Numbered from the stretch's first letter, positions 1 through 8,265 are shown. The stretch: DNA of 64,000 bases from Acinetobacter portensis (GCF_023158935.1 NZ_CP096122.1:1-64000); one strand, 5' to 3'. Program-made: numbers and translations. Notes: generated by a model from the letters alone, not told the origin.

Positions 1-2
1 AA

Positions 3-403
3 TCTATTGAGCAATTCGAACACCACTTAAAAGGCAACCTGTATAAACTATGGAATCGACTTTGTTCAGGCAGTTATTTTCCATCGCCAGTCAAAGGTGT
101 TCCGATTCCAAAGAAATCAGGTGGGGTACGTATGTTAGGCATTCCAACAGTAGCGGATCGAGTAGCACAAACAGCTGTCAAGCTTATATTGGAGCCACGG
201 ATTGATCCTCTATTTCATCCAAACTCTTATGGCTATCGTCCAGGGCGTTCTGCCCATGATGCGATAGCTATGGTGAGGCGACGAAGTTGGGAGTATGACT
301 GGGTTGTGGAATTTGATATCAAAGGTTTATTTGATAACATTGATCATAATCTACTCATGCGTGCACTTAAGAAACACTGCGAAATTCCATGGATTCTTCT
401 CTA
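3..403 (+). pseudogene. Group II intron reverse transcriptase/maturase fragment
   Basis: The reading frame is open from the window edge and encodes the first reverse-transcriptase blocks of an LtrA-like protein: the IPKKSGGVRMLGIPTVADR stretch, the YGYRPGRSAHDA stretch, then VVEFDIKGLFDNIDH, which carries the first catalytic Asp of the RT palm. It is cut after IPWILLY, where an IS3-type terminal sequence begins. The YADD block, maturase domain and intron 3' end are missing, so it cannot be active. A diverged second copy lies at 44130-44616 on the other strand and is truncated within about 6 nt of the same place. The 5' part lies outside the window. Confidence 0.85.
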
Positions 404-421
404 TGAACCGTACCGGGTCAG
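404..421 (+). repeat. Solo IS3-family terminal inverted repeat
   Basis: TGAACCGTACCGGG is the terminal repeat of the IS3-family elements at 57886-59210 and 63228 onward. Here only the tip remains, joining the RT fragment to a bioD fragment. Its mirror image lies at 8309-8326 facing inward, so two IS tips bracket the whole replicon segment. Confidence 0.7.
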
Positions 422-597
422 CGGCACCATTAATCCACCCGCTCCTTCAAGCAGAACCCGGTCATAACGCTCGGCCAGTATAGTGGCTGCCTACTGAATT
501 TTTTCGAAATCGATTGAACGCCGATCCAGTTCAGATGCCAGATGCGGTGAGGCCGGATAGCTAAAGATTTCTGGCATGGTCAGCTTGCCACCTGAGT
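415..597 (-). pseudogene. bioD: Dethiobiotin synthetase (BioD) remnant
   Basis: Reading the minus strand gives residues resembling the middle of Bio[19 protein letters not shown], then a TAG stop, then ILAERYDRVLLEGAGGLMVPLT. The 'EGAGG..VPL' signature is typical of the ATP-dependent dethiobiotin synthetase of biotin synthesis. Only about 60 codons survive, with an in-frame stop, and there is no N-terminal P-loop or C-terminus. It is a gene relic broken by IS activity. The assignment rests on motif recall; a protein search would confirm it. Confidence 0.65.
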
Positions 598-1038
598 GCA
601 ACTTAATTTAAAAAATAATTGAGGATGTTGTTAAATAAGCTCAAAAAAATAGAAGTGATTACTGGTACGCTTTCACAAGTCCCTTTTTGCTCCGTTCTAT
701 ATGATAAATCCCGGTCATTGCACTGAATCACTGCTAAAATCTTTTCTTCTATTTGAGTAATGGCCTGCCATACTTAGGCTATTTAGCATACAAAATAAAT
801 AAGGAGGCATCATGCCTCTTTGAGCTGTTACTATTTACTTTCTTTTTCCGTTGGCATAAGTCAATCGATTGCTTTTAGACACTATATGGCTGGCAAAATT
901 CCTGTAAATCGAAGGAGTCTTTCAACTGACATAAGCGCTGATACCTTCAGTTAAATCCATGAACTGAGATGCCTCCAGATAATCATTCACTGCTGTAACA
1001 TGATCCCATCCTGTCCCGGATCACATCACGGGCTGTTT
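598..1038. other. Non-coding stretch, nothing recognised
   Basis: About 440 bases of AT-rich sequence without a convincing reading frame. It contains short imperfect repeats only. It may be decayed coding sequence linked to the relic that follows. Confidence 0.4.
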
Positions 1039-1320
1039 TTAAAACTCCACATAAAACTTTTCAATCAACTGCTGTGTTCTAATCAGCAGATGTTTAAACA
1101 CATTATCCCGTTCAAATAGCTTCACCTTATAATTTGGCGAGTCTTTAAGTTCTTCCTTGCGCAACAAATGCTTGGAGAACTCGTAATATTCCAGTACATT
1201 TTTTATCGTCTCTGGCTTCAAATTCTCCCTCTATGATGCCAGTCAAGGTATTGGCAATATTCCAGATTTTTTGTAGCTGTTGCACCTGGGCATGATTATG
1301 ACAGTCCAAATCACGAACTC
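1039..1320 (-). pseudogene. Hypothetical protein relic, frameshifted
   Basis: The 3' part encodes about 58 charged residues ending in LIRTQQLIEKFYVEF. Upstream, a second frame reads DLDCHNHAQVQQLQKIWNI and runs on towards the same region, with the frame change near 1215. Together they look like one small helical protein interrupted by a frameshift. I do not recognise the family. It lies downstream of rep on the same strand but is separated from it by parS-like sites, so there is no clear operon. Confidence 0.35.
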
Positions 1321-1441
1321 ATTAATCCAGTGATTTCGCCTAAAATTTTCAATCATGCCATCGTAAGAAGGTGGCAAAAGACATAGTTTTTCATGGGATT
1401 ATGGCGTGAATAATAGTAAGTTTTTGACCCCAAGAAAAAAG

Positions 1442-1458
1442 TGTAGCAACTTACTACA
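1442..1458. promoter_or_regulatory. parS-like palindrome (one mismatch)
   Basis: TGTAGCAACTTACTACA is a variant of the TGTAGCAA-N-TTGCTACA palindrome found three more times around rep and parAB (1651, 3690, 5460). A half site (GTAGCAAG) also occurs near 1510. Clustering next to parAB suggests ParB binding sites; inferred from sequence only. Confidence 0.6.
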
Positions 1459-1650
1459 CTTTTTAGATATTCAGAATTTAGGTATTTTCACTTGTATTTT
1501 AGACAAGATGTAGCAAGTCCGAACTGCGACATTTTCCCAATGAGCGCCCGCTAATCTCACTAAAAAGATGTACCAGAAATATTCTAGTTATTTGCGAAAA
1601 ATGTCAGACATGCAAAAAAAAATCATTCACCCGGAATATTTTCAATGCGC

Positions 1651-1667
1651 TGTAGCAATTTGCTACA
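1651..1667. promoter_or_regulatory. parS-like palindrome
   Basis: TGTAGCAATTTGCTACA is a perfect 8-1-8 inverted repeat directly past the rep stop codon. It has the same arms as the sites flanking parAB. A role in partition, or as an operator for ParB or another regulator, is inferred. Confidence 0.65.
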
Positions 1668-1671
1668 CTTT

Positions 1672-2841
1672 TTAAATAATTTCTTTACCAAAAATCTCAT
1701 TCAAACGCTCGCGATTTTCCTGAACAAAAGTCGGATCATTTTTGAGCTTATATTTCATCTCTTTCTTGAAATCATTCATGGATGCACCGGCCACAGCAAA
1801 ATCCATTTGAAACATAATATCGTTCACAATAACATTCGCCTGAGAATCGGTTAAACAGCCTTCGGTCTTAAACCACTTGCTGAACTGCGTATAATTCGGA
1901 TCATTGGCATAGATATACCAGGAACGTACGGTCATATCAAACTTTGCCCCCAGCTCTTTCACGATGGCATTATCATCAAAATCTACATCCAGATAGATTT
2001 GAGTTTTTTCGTTAAATTGTGGAAGAGCTGCTTCAGTATGTCCACTCACAATTTTAAACCGCACACCCACAATAGGACGGCCTTTCTTAATGGTGTCATA
2101 TTCTAGTTGCAGACTGGTTTTAGTATTAATTTCTTCAACAATTTTATCCAGAATATAACGCCTAAAATCTACCCAGCGGTCATATTTTTTTTCACCGATG
2201 TCAATCAACGCTTTTAAATTCTCTAAGGTGAGCTCAACTTCATAGGTGTCGAGATTCGCGTACTTAAATTCATTTTTAACAATATAAGAATATAGACTCA
2301 TACTTGTGACAGAGTCTAAAGCAAATAAATCTTTCAACTGGTAAGTGGTAAAATTTCCACTGGCCAGACGGGTGAAGTAAGGCAGCACTTCACTGGTAAA
2401 GCGAATCTGCAAGGCATTTTTGGCATCATCTTCCCAGCGCAGTTCCCGGATAATCGGTACCACAGAATGGACTTTTTTTACTTTACGCTTGACGTCATCT
2501 ACAGGCTCTTCAATTACAAAATGAGCAACCCGAGATGAAAGTTCCCTATAAATCCGGTCAATAGCCACATTAATGGAATTCTTCTTATTGAGTCCTAACA
2601 ATTCCCCCAAATCTTCTTTATGCAGATAGATATAGGTTTGCTCGGTAATTTCACGATCTTGGTTATTTTTTTCACCATAGTTTGCAACCGCCATTGCATA
2701 AAGCAGTGCCTTATATTCATTAGAAGACAATTCAATAGGGCGAATTAAGCGGTTACTGGTACTCACCACTCCATTCTGTCGAATATTGCCGATACAATAA
2801 GGTAAATATTCTATTTCTTGTTTTTCGTTAAAATCGCTCAT
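1672..2841 (-). CDS. Replication initiation protein, Rep_3 superfamily
   Basis: A 389-aa initiator with the winged-helix organisation of the Rep_3 (RepB/Pi-like) family. The N-terminal half has the segment LSSNEYKALLYAMAVANYG, a first winged helix, and FTTYQLKDLFALDSVTSMSLYSYI, followed by a second winged-helix region near residues 190-270 (VELTLENLKALIDIGEKKYDRWVDFRRYIL). Such proteins bind iterons at the origin and load the host helicase with DnaA. The iteron cluster at 3371-3522 lies upstream, as expected for this family. It is longer than the common roughly 310-aa Acinetobacter Rep because of an extra C-terminal tail of about 100 residues. It is transcribed divergently from parAB. Function is confident from family features and context. 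Confidence 0.9.
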   Translation of the reverse strand: MSDFNEKQEIEYLPYCIGNIRQNGVVSTSNRLIRPIELSSNEYKALLYAMAVANYGEKNNQDREITEQTYIYLHKEDLGELLGLNKKNSINVAIDRIYRELSSRVAHFVIEEPVDDVKRKVKKVHSVVPIIRELRWEDDAKNALQIRFTSEVLPYFTRLASGNFTTYQLKDLFALDSVTSMSLYSYIVKNEFKYANLDTYEVELTLENLKALIDIGEKKYDRWVDFRRYILDKIVEEINTKTSLQLEYDTIKKGRPIVGVRFKIVSGHTEAALPQFNEKTQIYLDVDFDDNAIVKELGAKFDMTVRSWYIYANDPNYTQFSKWFKTEGCLTDSQANVIVNDIMFQMDFAVAGASMNDFKKEMKYKLKNDPTFVQENRERLNEIFGKEII

Positions 2842-3241
2842 AAGTGAAAAATTAAAAGTTATTCCCCCTATTTATACATAAAAGTGGAATAACATTCAAC
2901 ATCTTCACCTTACAGATTCATTTTAAGTGCTTATCCCTTTAAAAGGATGTGCTAAAGATCAAGATTGGAAAGCATGTCATCATTTTTTTAGATTTAGCCT
3001 AATCCTCAACCTAAAAGTGGAAGCTTTTAAAAAATTTCCACTTATTAATGACAAGCTTTCCACTTTTATCAACTGAGAAGAGCTTAAATCATTTTCTTTG
3101 CATTTTTTTGTGGCCAAAAATACCGTTATAAGTGAAAAAAACATTTGGTTTAGCACTTTTCAGTGACAAAGCTTCCACCTTTAGAGAGAATCAAGTACTA
3201 AATCGGACTTTTTTTTGCAATTTTTAAGGGGAAAACACAAC

Positions 3242-3250
3242 TTATCCACA
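3242..3250 (+). promoter_or_regulatory. DnaA box
   Basis: TTATCCACA matches the consensus DnaA box exactly and lies between dispersed iterons, as in Rep_3-type origins. Confidence 0.7.
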
Positions 3251-3370
3251 AGTAGAAAAATAAGCGTGACAAGTCTTCCACCTTTAAAGCCAGATCATGA
3301 TACTTATCAACAGATTAAAGTTTTGAATTTAAATAATTTTATAACTTAATTTCATGTTTTTTTTTAAACC

Positions 3371-3522
3371 AGTGACAAGTCTTCCACCATAGTGACAAGT
3401 CTTCCACCTTTCAGTGATAAGTCTTCCACCTTTCAGTGACAAGTCTTCCACCTTTCAGTGACAAGTCTTCCACCTTTCAGTGACAAACCTTCCACTTTTT
3501 GGTGACAAACCTTCCACCTTTA
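3371..3522 (+). repeat. Seven direct iterons of about 22 bp
   Basis: The unit AGTGACAAGTCTTCCACC followed by TTTC starts at about 3371, 3391, 3413, 3435, 3457, 3479 and 3501. The period is 22 bp except for the first, which is 20 bp. The last two units carry AAACC in place of AAGTC. These are the likely Rep binding sites for initiation and copy control. Confidence 0.9.
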
Positions 3523-3689
3523 AAGATATAAGCTATTGTTTTAAAAAGGAAAAAATTGTCCTAATTATAATTACTTAATTATATTAATTAATACTAATTA
3601 TAATTAGCTAGCTATATTTTATATAAAACTTTAATTTGTTTTCTTTGTTAGCAGATATTGATTCGTACTTTAATATCATTCAAATAAAG

Positions 3690-3706
3690 TGTAGCAACTT
3701 GCTACA
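3690..3706. promoter_or_regulatory. parS-like palindrome upstream of parA
   Basis: TGTAGCAACTTGCTACA is a perfect 8-1-8 palindrome 26 bp before the parA start. The position suits both a centromere site and an autoregulatory operator of parAB. Confidence 0.7.
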
Positions 3707-3732
3707 AGTTCTACTATATTAGGATCATTCGA

Positions 3733-4530
3733 ATGGGGTCTGATATGACAAATAAATCGACTAAAATTATTGCTGTAGCAAACCATAAGGGTGGTTGCGG
3801 GAAGACCACCACGGTTGTTCATCTGGCTGCAGAGCTAGCAGACTTGGGGCATAAAGTATTGGTGATTGATTTAGATCCACAAGCCAATGCAAGTTTACAT
3901 ATCGGATTAAGACATCCGAGTGAGGTTGAAACCACTTCTGCTGAATTACTGTTAGGTGATTTGAGCCTATTGTCTGATGCCTTACAAGAAGAAACCAATT
4001 TTAAAAATGTTTCTTTAATTTATGGTTCACTTACTTTAGGTAAAACAGAAGACCAACTTAAAGATGATGCCCCAAGACCCTCTGAAGAGCTCTCTAACAA
4101 GTTGGAATTATTAAAAGGATTATATGATTTCATCCTGATTGACTGTCCTCCAAGCCTAAAACTTCTGACCAGTAATGCCTTGGCTGCATCTACCCATGTT
4201 ATGGTGCCGATTGAATCCGGTTCACAATATGGCTTATATGGTGTCACGGACTTAATTAACCATTTAAGTAAAATAAGACGGGTCAATCCCGAATTGAAAC
4301 TGTTAGGTGCTTTGCTGATTAAACATGATGAACGTCAAAACGTCTGTAAACTGATACGAGATGAAGCTTTAAGCCAGGTCGGCGAATTGTTAAAAACGAC
4401 CATTCCAATGAGTACGAAAGTCAATCAAGCAGCAATTTTACAACAGCCATTATTGGGCGTAGATAAAAATTCTAAAGTTCGTAAAGCGTTCCAAGATTTA
4501 GCGAAAGAAATCATCAATCGTGTTGAATAA
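3733..4530 (+). CDS. parA: ParA partition ATPase
   Basis: A 265-aa ParA/MinD-type ATPase that drives plasmid segregation with ParB. The deviant Walker A motif KGGCGKTT is at about residues 19-26, with the VLVIDLDPQANAS motif (Walker A') near 45-58 and FILIDCPPS (Walker B) near 135. It lacks the long N-terminal DNA-binding domain of P1-type ParA, so operon control probably depends on ParB or other factors. parB follows after an 18-bp gap, so the two form an operon. An in-frame ATG at residue 5, preceded by GGGGT, is an alternative start. Confidence is high. Confidence 0.95.
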   Translation: MGSDMTNKSTKIIAVANHKGGCGKTTTVVHLAAELADLGHKVLVIDLDPQANASLHIGLRHPSEVETTSAELLLGDLSLLSDALQEETNFKNVSLIYGSLTLGKTEDQLKDDAPRPSEELSNKLELLKGLYDFILIDCPPSLKLLTSNALAASTHVMVPIESGSQYGLYGVTDLINHLSKIRRVNPELKLLGALLIKHDERQNVCKLIRDEALSQVGELLKTTIPMSTKVNQAAILQQPLLGVDKNSKVRKAFQDLAKEIINRVE

Positions 4531-4548
4531 AAGCACTCTGAGAATCCT

Positions 4549-5448
4549 ATGGTAAGTACAAAAGAATTGTTGGCACAACGTCTTCAGCAAAATACTCAAA
4601 AGCATCAACAAGCTCAGCAAGAGCATGTCAACGATGTGAAAGAATTACGTCGTAATGTCCAAATTACAGACATTCAACCTAGTCCCAATCAGCCACGAAA
4701 AATATTCAATCAGCAAGATATTGAAGATTTAGCGGCCTCAATTGAGGAGATTGGATTATTGCAGCCGATTGCAGTTCGGCGAGTACAGGACAAATATGAG
4801 TTAATTGCAGGTGAACGACGCTTGAAAGCGCATCAAGTTCTCAATAAAAACACTATTGAAGTGATTGTCATCGATGCATCAGATGAAGAAGTTGCACTGT
4901 TAACCTTGGCTGAGAATTTAAAACGGGAAGACTTAACAGATTATGAAATTTATGTCGGTCTGAGTTCTCTGGATGAGAAATTAAAAAAGAACAAGCAAAA
5001 GCTGGCAAAATCATTAGGCATGAATCGAGAGGATATGTATAAATATCTATCTTTCGAAAAAATACCGAAAGAACTGATTGCCGATTTAGAACAACAACCG
5101 ACATTGTTGGCACGCACTGCCGCCACAGCTGTGAAAAAGTTTCTTTCAGATTACGAAGAGAATTACAGTAATGCTAAAAAAGCACTGCTAGAAGCTTGGG
5201 CGAAATTACTGAAAAAAGAAGTTGAGCAAACAAAACTGGCCTTATTGGCAGAAAAAATTTTAAAGTCGAAAGAAAACAAAGAGCCAATTAAAACGTCAAT
5301 CGTGCATAAAATTGAATATGATGGAAAAGTCGCAGGGAATATCAAGTTTGATCACAACATTTTAAAAGTGTCATTAAAAATGAGTGAATTTGATGAGCAA
5401 AATTTACAAGAGCTGGAAAATTTGCTGAAAAAAATGCTGAAAAAATAA
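4549..5448 (+). CDS. parB: ParB partition protein
   Basis: A 299-aa centromere-binding protein. The ParB/Srx CTPase domain is seen at about residues 40-130: IQPSPNQPRKIF, then ELIAGERRLKAH (the GERR box), then LAENLKREDLTDYE. A helix-turn-helix segment follows near residues 145-165 (KLAKSLGMNREDMYKYLSF). A charged C-terminus could dimerise. It acts with ParA on the plasmid. The most likely targets are the TGTAGCAA palindromes on either side of the operon, one of them 12 bp beyond the stop codon. The functional call is strong; the site assignment is inferred. Confidence 0.93.
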   Translation: MVSTKELLAQRLQQNTQKHQQAQQEHVNDVKELRRNVQITDIQPSPNQPRKIFNQQDIEDLAASIEEIGLLQPIAVRRVQDKYELIAGERRLKAHQVLNKNTIEVIVIDASDEEVALLTLAENLKREDLTDYEIYVGLSSLDEKLKKNKQKLAKSLGMNREDMYKYLSFEKIPKELIADLEQQPTLLARTAATAVKKFLSDYEENYSNAKKALLEAWAKLLKKEVEQTKLALLAEKILKSKENKEPIKTSIVHKIEYDGKVAGNIKFDHNILKVSLKMSEFDEQNLQELENLLKKMLKK

Positions 5449-5459
5449 AATGAAGGCAC

Positions 5460-5476
5460 TGTAGCAACTTGCTACA
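5460..5476. promoter_or_regulatory. parS-like palindrome downstream of parB
   Basis: TGTAGCAACTTGCTACA is identical to the site before parA. Together the four sites frame the rep-ori-parAB cassette (1442-5476). Confidence 0.7.
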
Positions 5477-5566
5477 GTGCTTTGTTCAATTGAAATTTCG
5501 CCGATTTTTATACTTTTTGAATTTATATGTTATAAATATTGCTTGTTTTTTACTCGAGAATAAAAA

Positions 5567-5664
5567 ATGTTAATTCAATTAAAAAAAGATTTTTTCCTTA
5601 ACGCTGATCATATTGTTTCGGCAGAAATTATCCCACTTGAATCGAATTCTTTTTCAGTCATGAT
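5567..5664 (+). pseudogene. 5' end of an unidentified gene, cut by an IS
   Basis: An ATG opens 32 codons (MLIQLKKDFFLNADHIVSAE and onward) that end at the IS5-family insertion. The sequence beyond the IS encodes riboflavin synthase in a context that does not continue this N-terminus. The two flanks therefore come from different genes. The family is not recognised. Confidence 0.45.
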
Positions 5665-6711
5665 GGCTTTGTTGCACAAAGCTATTCTTGAGGGCTTCTT
5701 TAGCAATATAATTTCCAGATGAAGAAGCCTGCACCTAAAACTTACCGTACAACCAATTGGTCCTCGTATAACCAAGCTTTAATCAAGCGAGGAAATATTT
5801 CAATCTGGTTTGATCCTAAGACCCAATGGTATGCACAACCACAAGGCAAGCACGGACGAAATCAAACTTATTCCGATACAGCGATTCAATGCTGTTTAAT
5901 GATCAAATCTCTATTCCGTCTTTCTTTACGTATGGTCACTGGCTTTGCTCAAAGCCTGATTAAACTCTGTGGCTGAGCAGCCCCGAATATCAGTGATATT
6001 CGTACTCCACCCTCTGTAGACGACAAAAGCATATTGATATTGCGATAAGCTATCAGAAAAGTCGTGATGGGTTACACCTACTCGTCGACTCTACGGGTTT
6101 AAAATTTTTAGGTGAAGGTGAATGGAAGCGTAAGAAACATCAGCCTGAATACCGTCGGCAATGGCGTAAACTGCATATTGGTATAGATGCTGAAACACTG
6201 CAAATACGTGCCGTTCAGCTTACGACAAATAATGTCAGTGATTCACAAGTACTAGGTGATTTACTGGATCAAATCCCACCAAATGAGCGAATAGATTCTG
6301 TCTATACCGATGGGGCGTACGACACGAAGTGCTGCAGACAAGTGATTTCAGATCGTCAAGCACATGCAGTAATTCCACCCAGGAAGAATGCCAAGCCCTG
6401 GAAAGATTCTAAAATCAGTTCAATAGAACGAAATGAGTTACTTCAAACGGTTAAGCATTTAGGCAGAACCCTATGGAAAAAATGGTCGGGCTATCACCGT
6501 CGCAGTTTGGTGGAAATCAAGATGCATTGCATCAAATTATTAGGAGATAAGCTGACGGCAAGACATTTTCAAAGTCAGGTCAATGAAGTTCATGCGCGTG
6601 TGGCAGTTCTGAATAGATTTACGGAATTAGGTAGACCTCACACCCAAGTTGTCACTTAAATTTGAATGGATTGGGGAAAACTCAGCTTTTGAATGTTTAT
6701 GCAACAAAGCC
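5665..6711 (+). mobile_element. IS5-family (IS903 group, IS17-like) element
   Basis: A 1,047-bp element with inverted ends GGCTTTGTTGCAC and TTATGCAACAAAGCC. A transposase gene on the plus strand fills it. No 9-bp direct repeat is found at the borders, and the flanks belong to unrelated genes, which suggests a deletion or rearrangement after insertion. A second, diverged copy is at 9376-10413 and a relic lies at 34489-34690. Confidence 0.88.
5719..6659 (+). pseudogene. IS5-family transposase, disrupted
   Basis: A DDE transposase beginning MKKPAPKTYRTTNWSSYNQA. The frame stops at TGA after LIKLCG, where about 29 nt containing a hairpin (GAATATC-AGT-GATATTC, 5983-5999) replaces about 21 nt of normal coding sequence. 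Downstream sequence resumes the usual protein (RRQKHIDIAISYQKS, DSTGLKFLGEGEWKRKKH, YTDGAYDT, and a C-terminus ending TELGRPHTQVVT). The catalytic core is therefore split and the element should depend on a helper. Confidence 0.85.
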
Positions 6712-7103
6712 TGAAATACTTAAAAGTGGGCGATGAAGTGAATATTGAACGCTCTGCAAAAGTAGGTGCTGAAAATGGTGGTCATAACTTATATGGTCAT
6801 ATTGAAGGGACTGCCAAAGTTAATAATTTGAGTAAAAATGGCGATACGCTACATCTCGACATTGAGATCCCAAATGGCGATATTAAGTACTTTTTCTTAA
6901 AAGGTTTTATTGGTTTAAATGGCTGTAGTCTGACGGTAAACCGAGTTGATCGAGCAAATCATGAAATTTCAATTGATTTAATACCTGAAACTTTACGTTT
7001 AACCACATGGAAAGACATACATATAGGCGATGAAGTAAATTATGAAATCGATCAAACCACACGAACTTTGGTCGATACTTTAGAAAATATTCATCAAAAA
7101 TAA
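6712..7103 (+). pseudogene. ribE: Riboflavin synthase, C-terminal part
   Basis: About 130 residues of riboflavin synthase, which dismutates two 6,7-dimethyl-8-ribityllumazine molecules to riboflavin. The GGHNLYGHIEGTAKV and KGFIGLNGCSLTVNRV segments are typical of the second lumazine-binding repeat. The N-terminal MFTG repeat is missing: the IS5-family element abuts codon one of the fragment. A GTP cyclohydrolase II gene (39293-39887) elsewhere in the window suggests that a riboflavin set was once carried. It is not functional as it stands. Confidence 0.8.
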
Positions 7104-7235
7104 ATTCCAGTGCATTTTACACGGCTCAATTCAGATAAAAATATTGATTGAGTCCATGTAAAACAATGTCCATAATTTGAATTTTAGCTTTTCCTACGAA
7201 TAAAAACTTGGACCAGGTATTTTTCCTGTTAAAAC

Positions 7236-7372
7236 TCATTCGCCAATTTCTTGATATTTATAATCGACTGGATCATATAAAGTTTGTGTTCTGACATTTC
7301 GCCAAAAACGATCTAAATTCAATTTTGCTGTTGTTGCTCTTGCTCCCTTTTTCTGGGTATACAAGCCTAAAT
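7236..7372 (-). pseudogene. C-terminus of an SfnB/DszC-type flavin monooxygenase
   Basis: The minus strand encodes ARATTAKLNLDRFWRNVRTQ then TLYDPVDYKYQEIGE and a stop. This matches the C-terminal end of the acyl-CoA dehydrogenase-like monooxygenases SfnB/DszC involved in organosulfur use. Only about 40 codons remain, and the upstream part has been lost to an IS6-family remnant. Identification is from the characteristic DRFWRNVRTHTLHDP-like ending. Confidence 0.55.
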
Positions 7373-7375
7373 TTT

Positions 7376-7452
7376 ATGGAAGGGATTCATATGCTGCACC
7401 TTTAGCTAAAAGAGTATTCAGCTTACTATTCGTGGTTATTTGCAACAGTGCC
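7376..7452. mobile_element. IS6-family terminal remnant
   Basis: The last 77 bp match the end of the IS6 element at 45253-46071, including the start codon region ATTCATATGCTGCACC and the inverted repeat GGTTATTTGCAACAGTGCC. The rest of the element is gone. Confidence 0.8.
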
Positions 7453-7535
7453 TTCTGGTAAGGGTCGGCACCGGCACATCAAAAAAATCTCTCCCTTAGT
7501 ACGGTTGTTTCTATCGGGAGCAGAATATTCATTTC

Positions 7536-7563
7536 GTTACTTTAGACCGTACCCTAAAGTAAC
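7536..7563. repeat. Inverted repeat upstream of the recombinase gene
   Basis: GTTACTTTAG and CTAAAGTAAC are perfect 10-bp arms separated by ACCGTACC, about 125 bp before the serine recombinase start. It could be a crossover/resolution site or an operator for that gene. The role is inferred from position only. Confidence 0.5.
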
Positions 7564-7689
7564 AATATAAAAGTTCTTAAAACTATGTAACATTTAAATG
7601 ATTTTTAACCATATATAACATGTAACTTTGATATTTAAGATTTATAATTTACGAAATTGTTCATTTTTATCTAATTGGGGCGTGAAAGA

Positions 7690-8265
7690 GTGAAAGGCCA
7701 AAAAGTAGGTTATGTGCGAGTGAGTTCGGTCGAGCAAAATACAGGGCGTCAACTTGAGGGAATTGAAGTCGACCGGATTTTTGTTGACCGTGCTTCGGGT
7801 AAAAATACCGACCGACCGAAATTTCAAGAAATGTTGAACTATGTCCGGGAAGGGGACAGGGTGATTGTACATTCCATGGATCGTTTTGCACGAAGTCTAA
7901 AAGATTTGGTCACTGAAGTAGATAAACTGGTCAAAAGAGGGATCGCTATCCAGTTTGTAAAAGAGAATATTACTTTTACTGCCCAATCCACGCCGATGGA
8001 TAATTTGATGCTGCAACTGATGGGTGCTTTTGCGCAATTTGAACGTGAAATCATTCTGGAAAGGCAAAAGGAAGGAATTAAACTCGCCTCTGTTCAAGGG
8101 AAGTACAAAGGCCGGGTACATAAATTGAAGCCTGATAAAGCTGAAGCTTTGCGACAAGCATGGAAGGAAGGGCAGTATCCTTCAAAAATGGCATTAGGCC
8201 AGGCATTTGGAATTAGCCGCCAAGCGGTATACCGCTATTTAAAAGCCGGAGAGGAACTCAGTTGA
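7690..8265 (+). CDS. Serine recombinase (resolvase/invertase family)
   Basis: A roughly 191-aa site-specific recombinase. The catalytic domain begins VGYVRVSSVEQNTGRQLEGI with the active-site Ser in the RVSS motif, and contains VHSMDRFARSLKDL and GAFAQFEREIILERQKEGI. The C-terminus has a helix-turn-helix (MALGQAFGISRQAVYRYLKAG). The GTG at 7690 is preferred because the conserved N-terminus starts MKGQKVGYVRVSS; an upstream in-frame start would add five residues. The length and layout are those of Tn3-type resolvases and Hin/Pin invertases. No transposase partner is nearby, so it may serve plasmid multimer resolution. IS3 debris follows. Confidence 0.9.
   Translation: MKGQKVGYVRVSSVEQNTGRQLEGIEVDRIFVDRASGKNTDRPKFQEMLNYVREGDRVIVHSMDRFARSLKDLVTEVDKLVKRGIAIQFVKENITFTAQSTPMDNLMLQLMGAFAQFEREIILERQKEGIKLASVQGKYKGRVHKLKPDKAEALRQAWKEGQYPSKMALGQAFGISRQAVYRYLKAGEELS

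Larger units (their letters stand above)
2870..3720. other. Plasmid origin of replication region
   Basis: The non-coding interval between divergent rep and parA. It contains dispersed copies of the iteron core (near 3044, 3162 and 3264), an inverted core near 3010, a DnaA box, seven clustered iterons, and a very AT-rich tract (3541-3650) of TTAATTA-type repeats suited to strand opening. A parS-like site stands at its right edge. The assignment as ori is inferred from this combination. Confidence 0.85.

Noticed and set aside
1645..1854. 69-codon plus-strand frame over the rep 3' end
   Set aside because: It is a shadow of rep in another frame, with no ribosome binding site.
3371..3522. Regular 22-bp repeats considered as a CRISPR array
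   Set aside because: No unique spacers: the repeats are contiguous, AT-rich and sit next to rep with a DnaA box, so they are iterons.
6693..7103. Riboflavin gene as an intact CDS with its own start
   Set aside because: The apparent start lies in the IS end, and the conserved N-terminal lumazine-binding repeat is absent.
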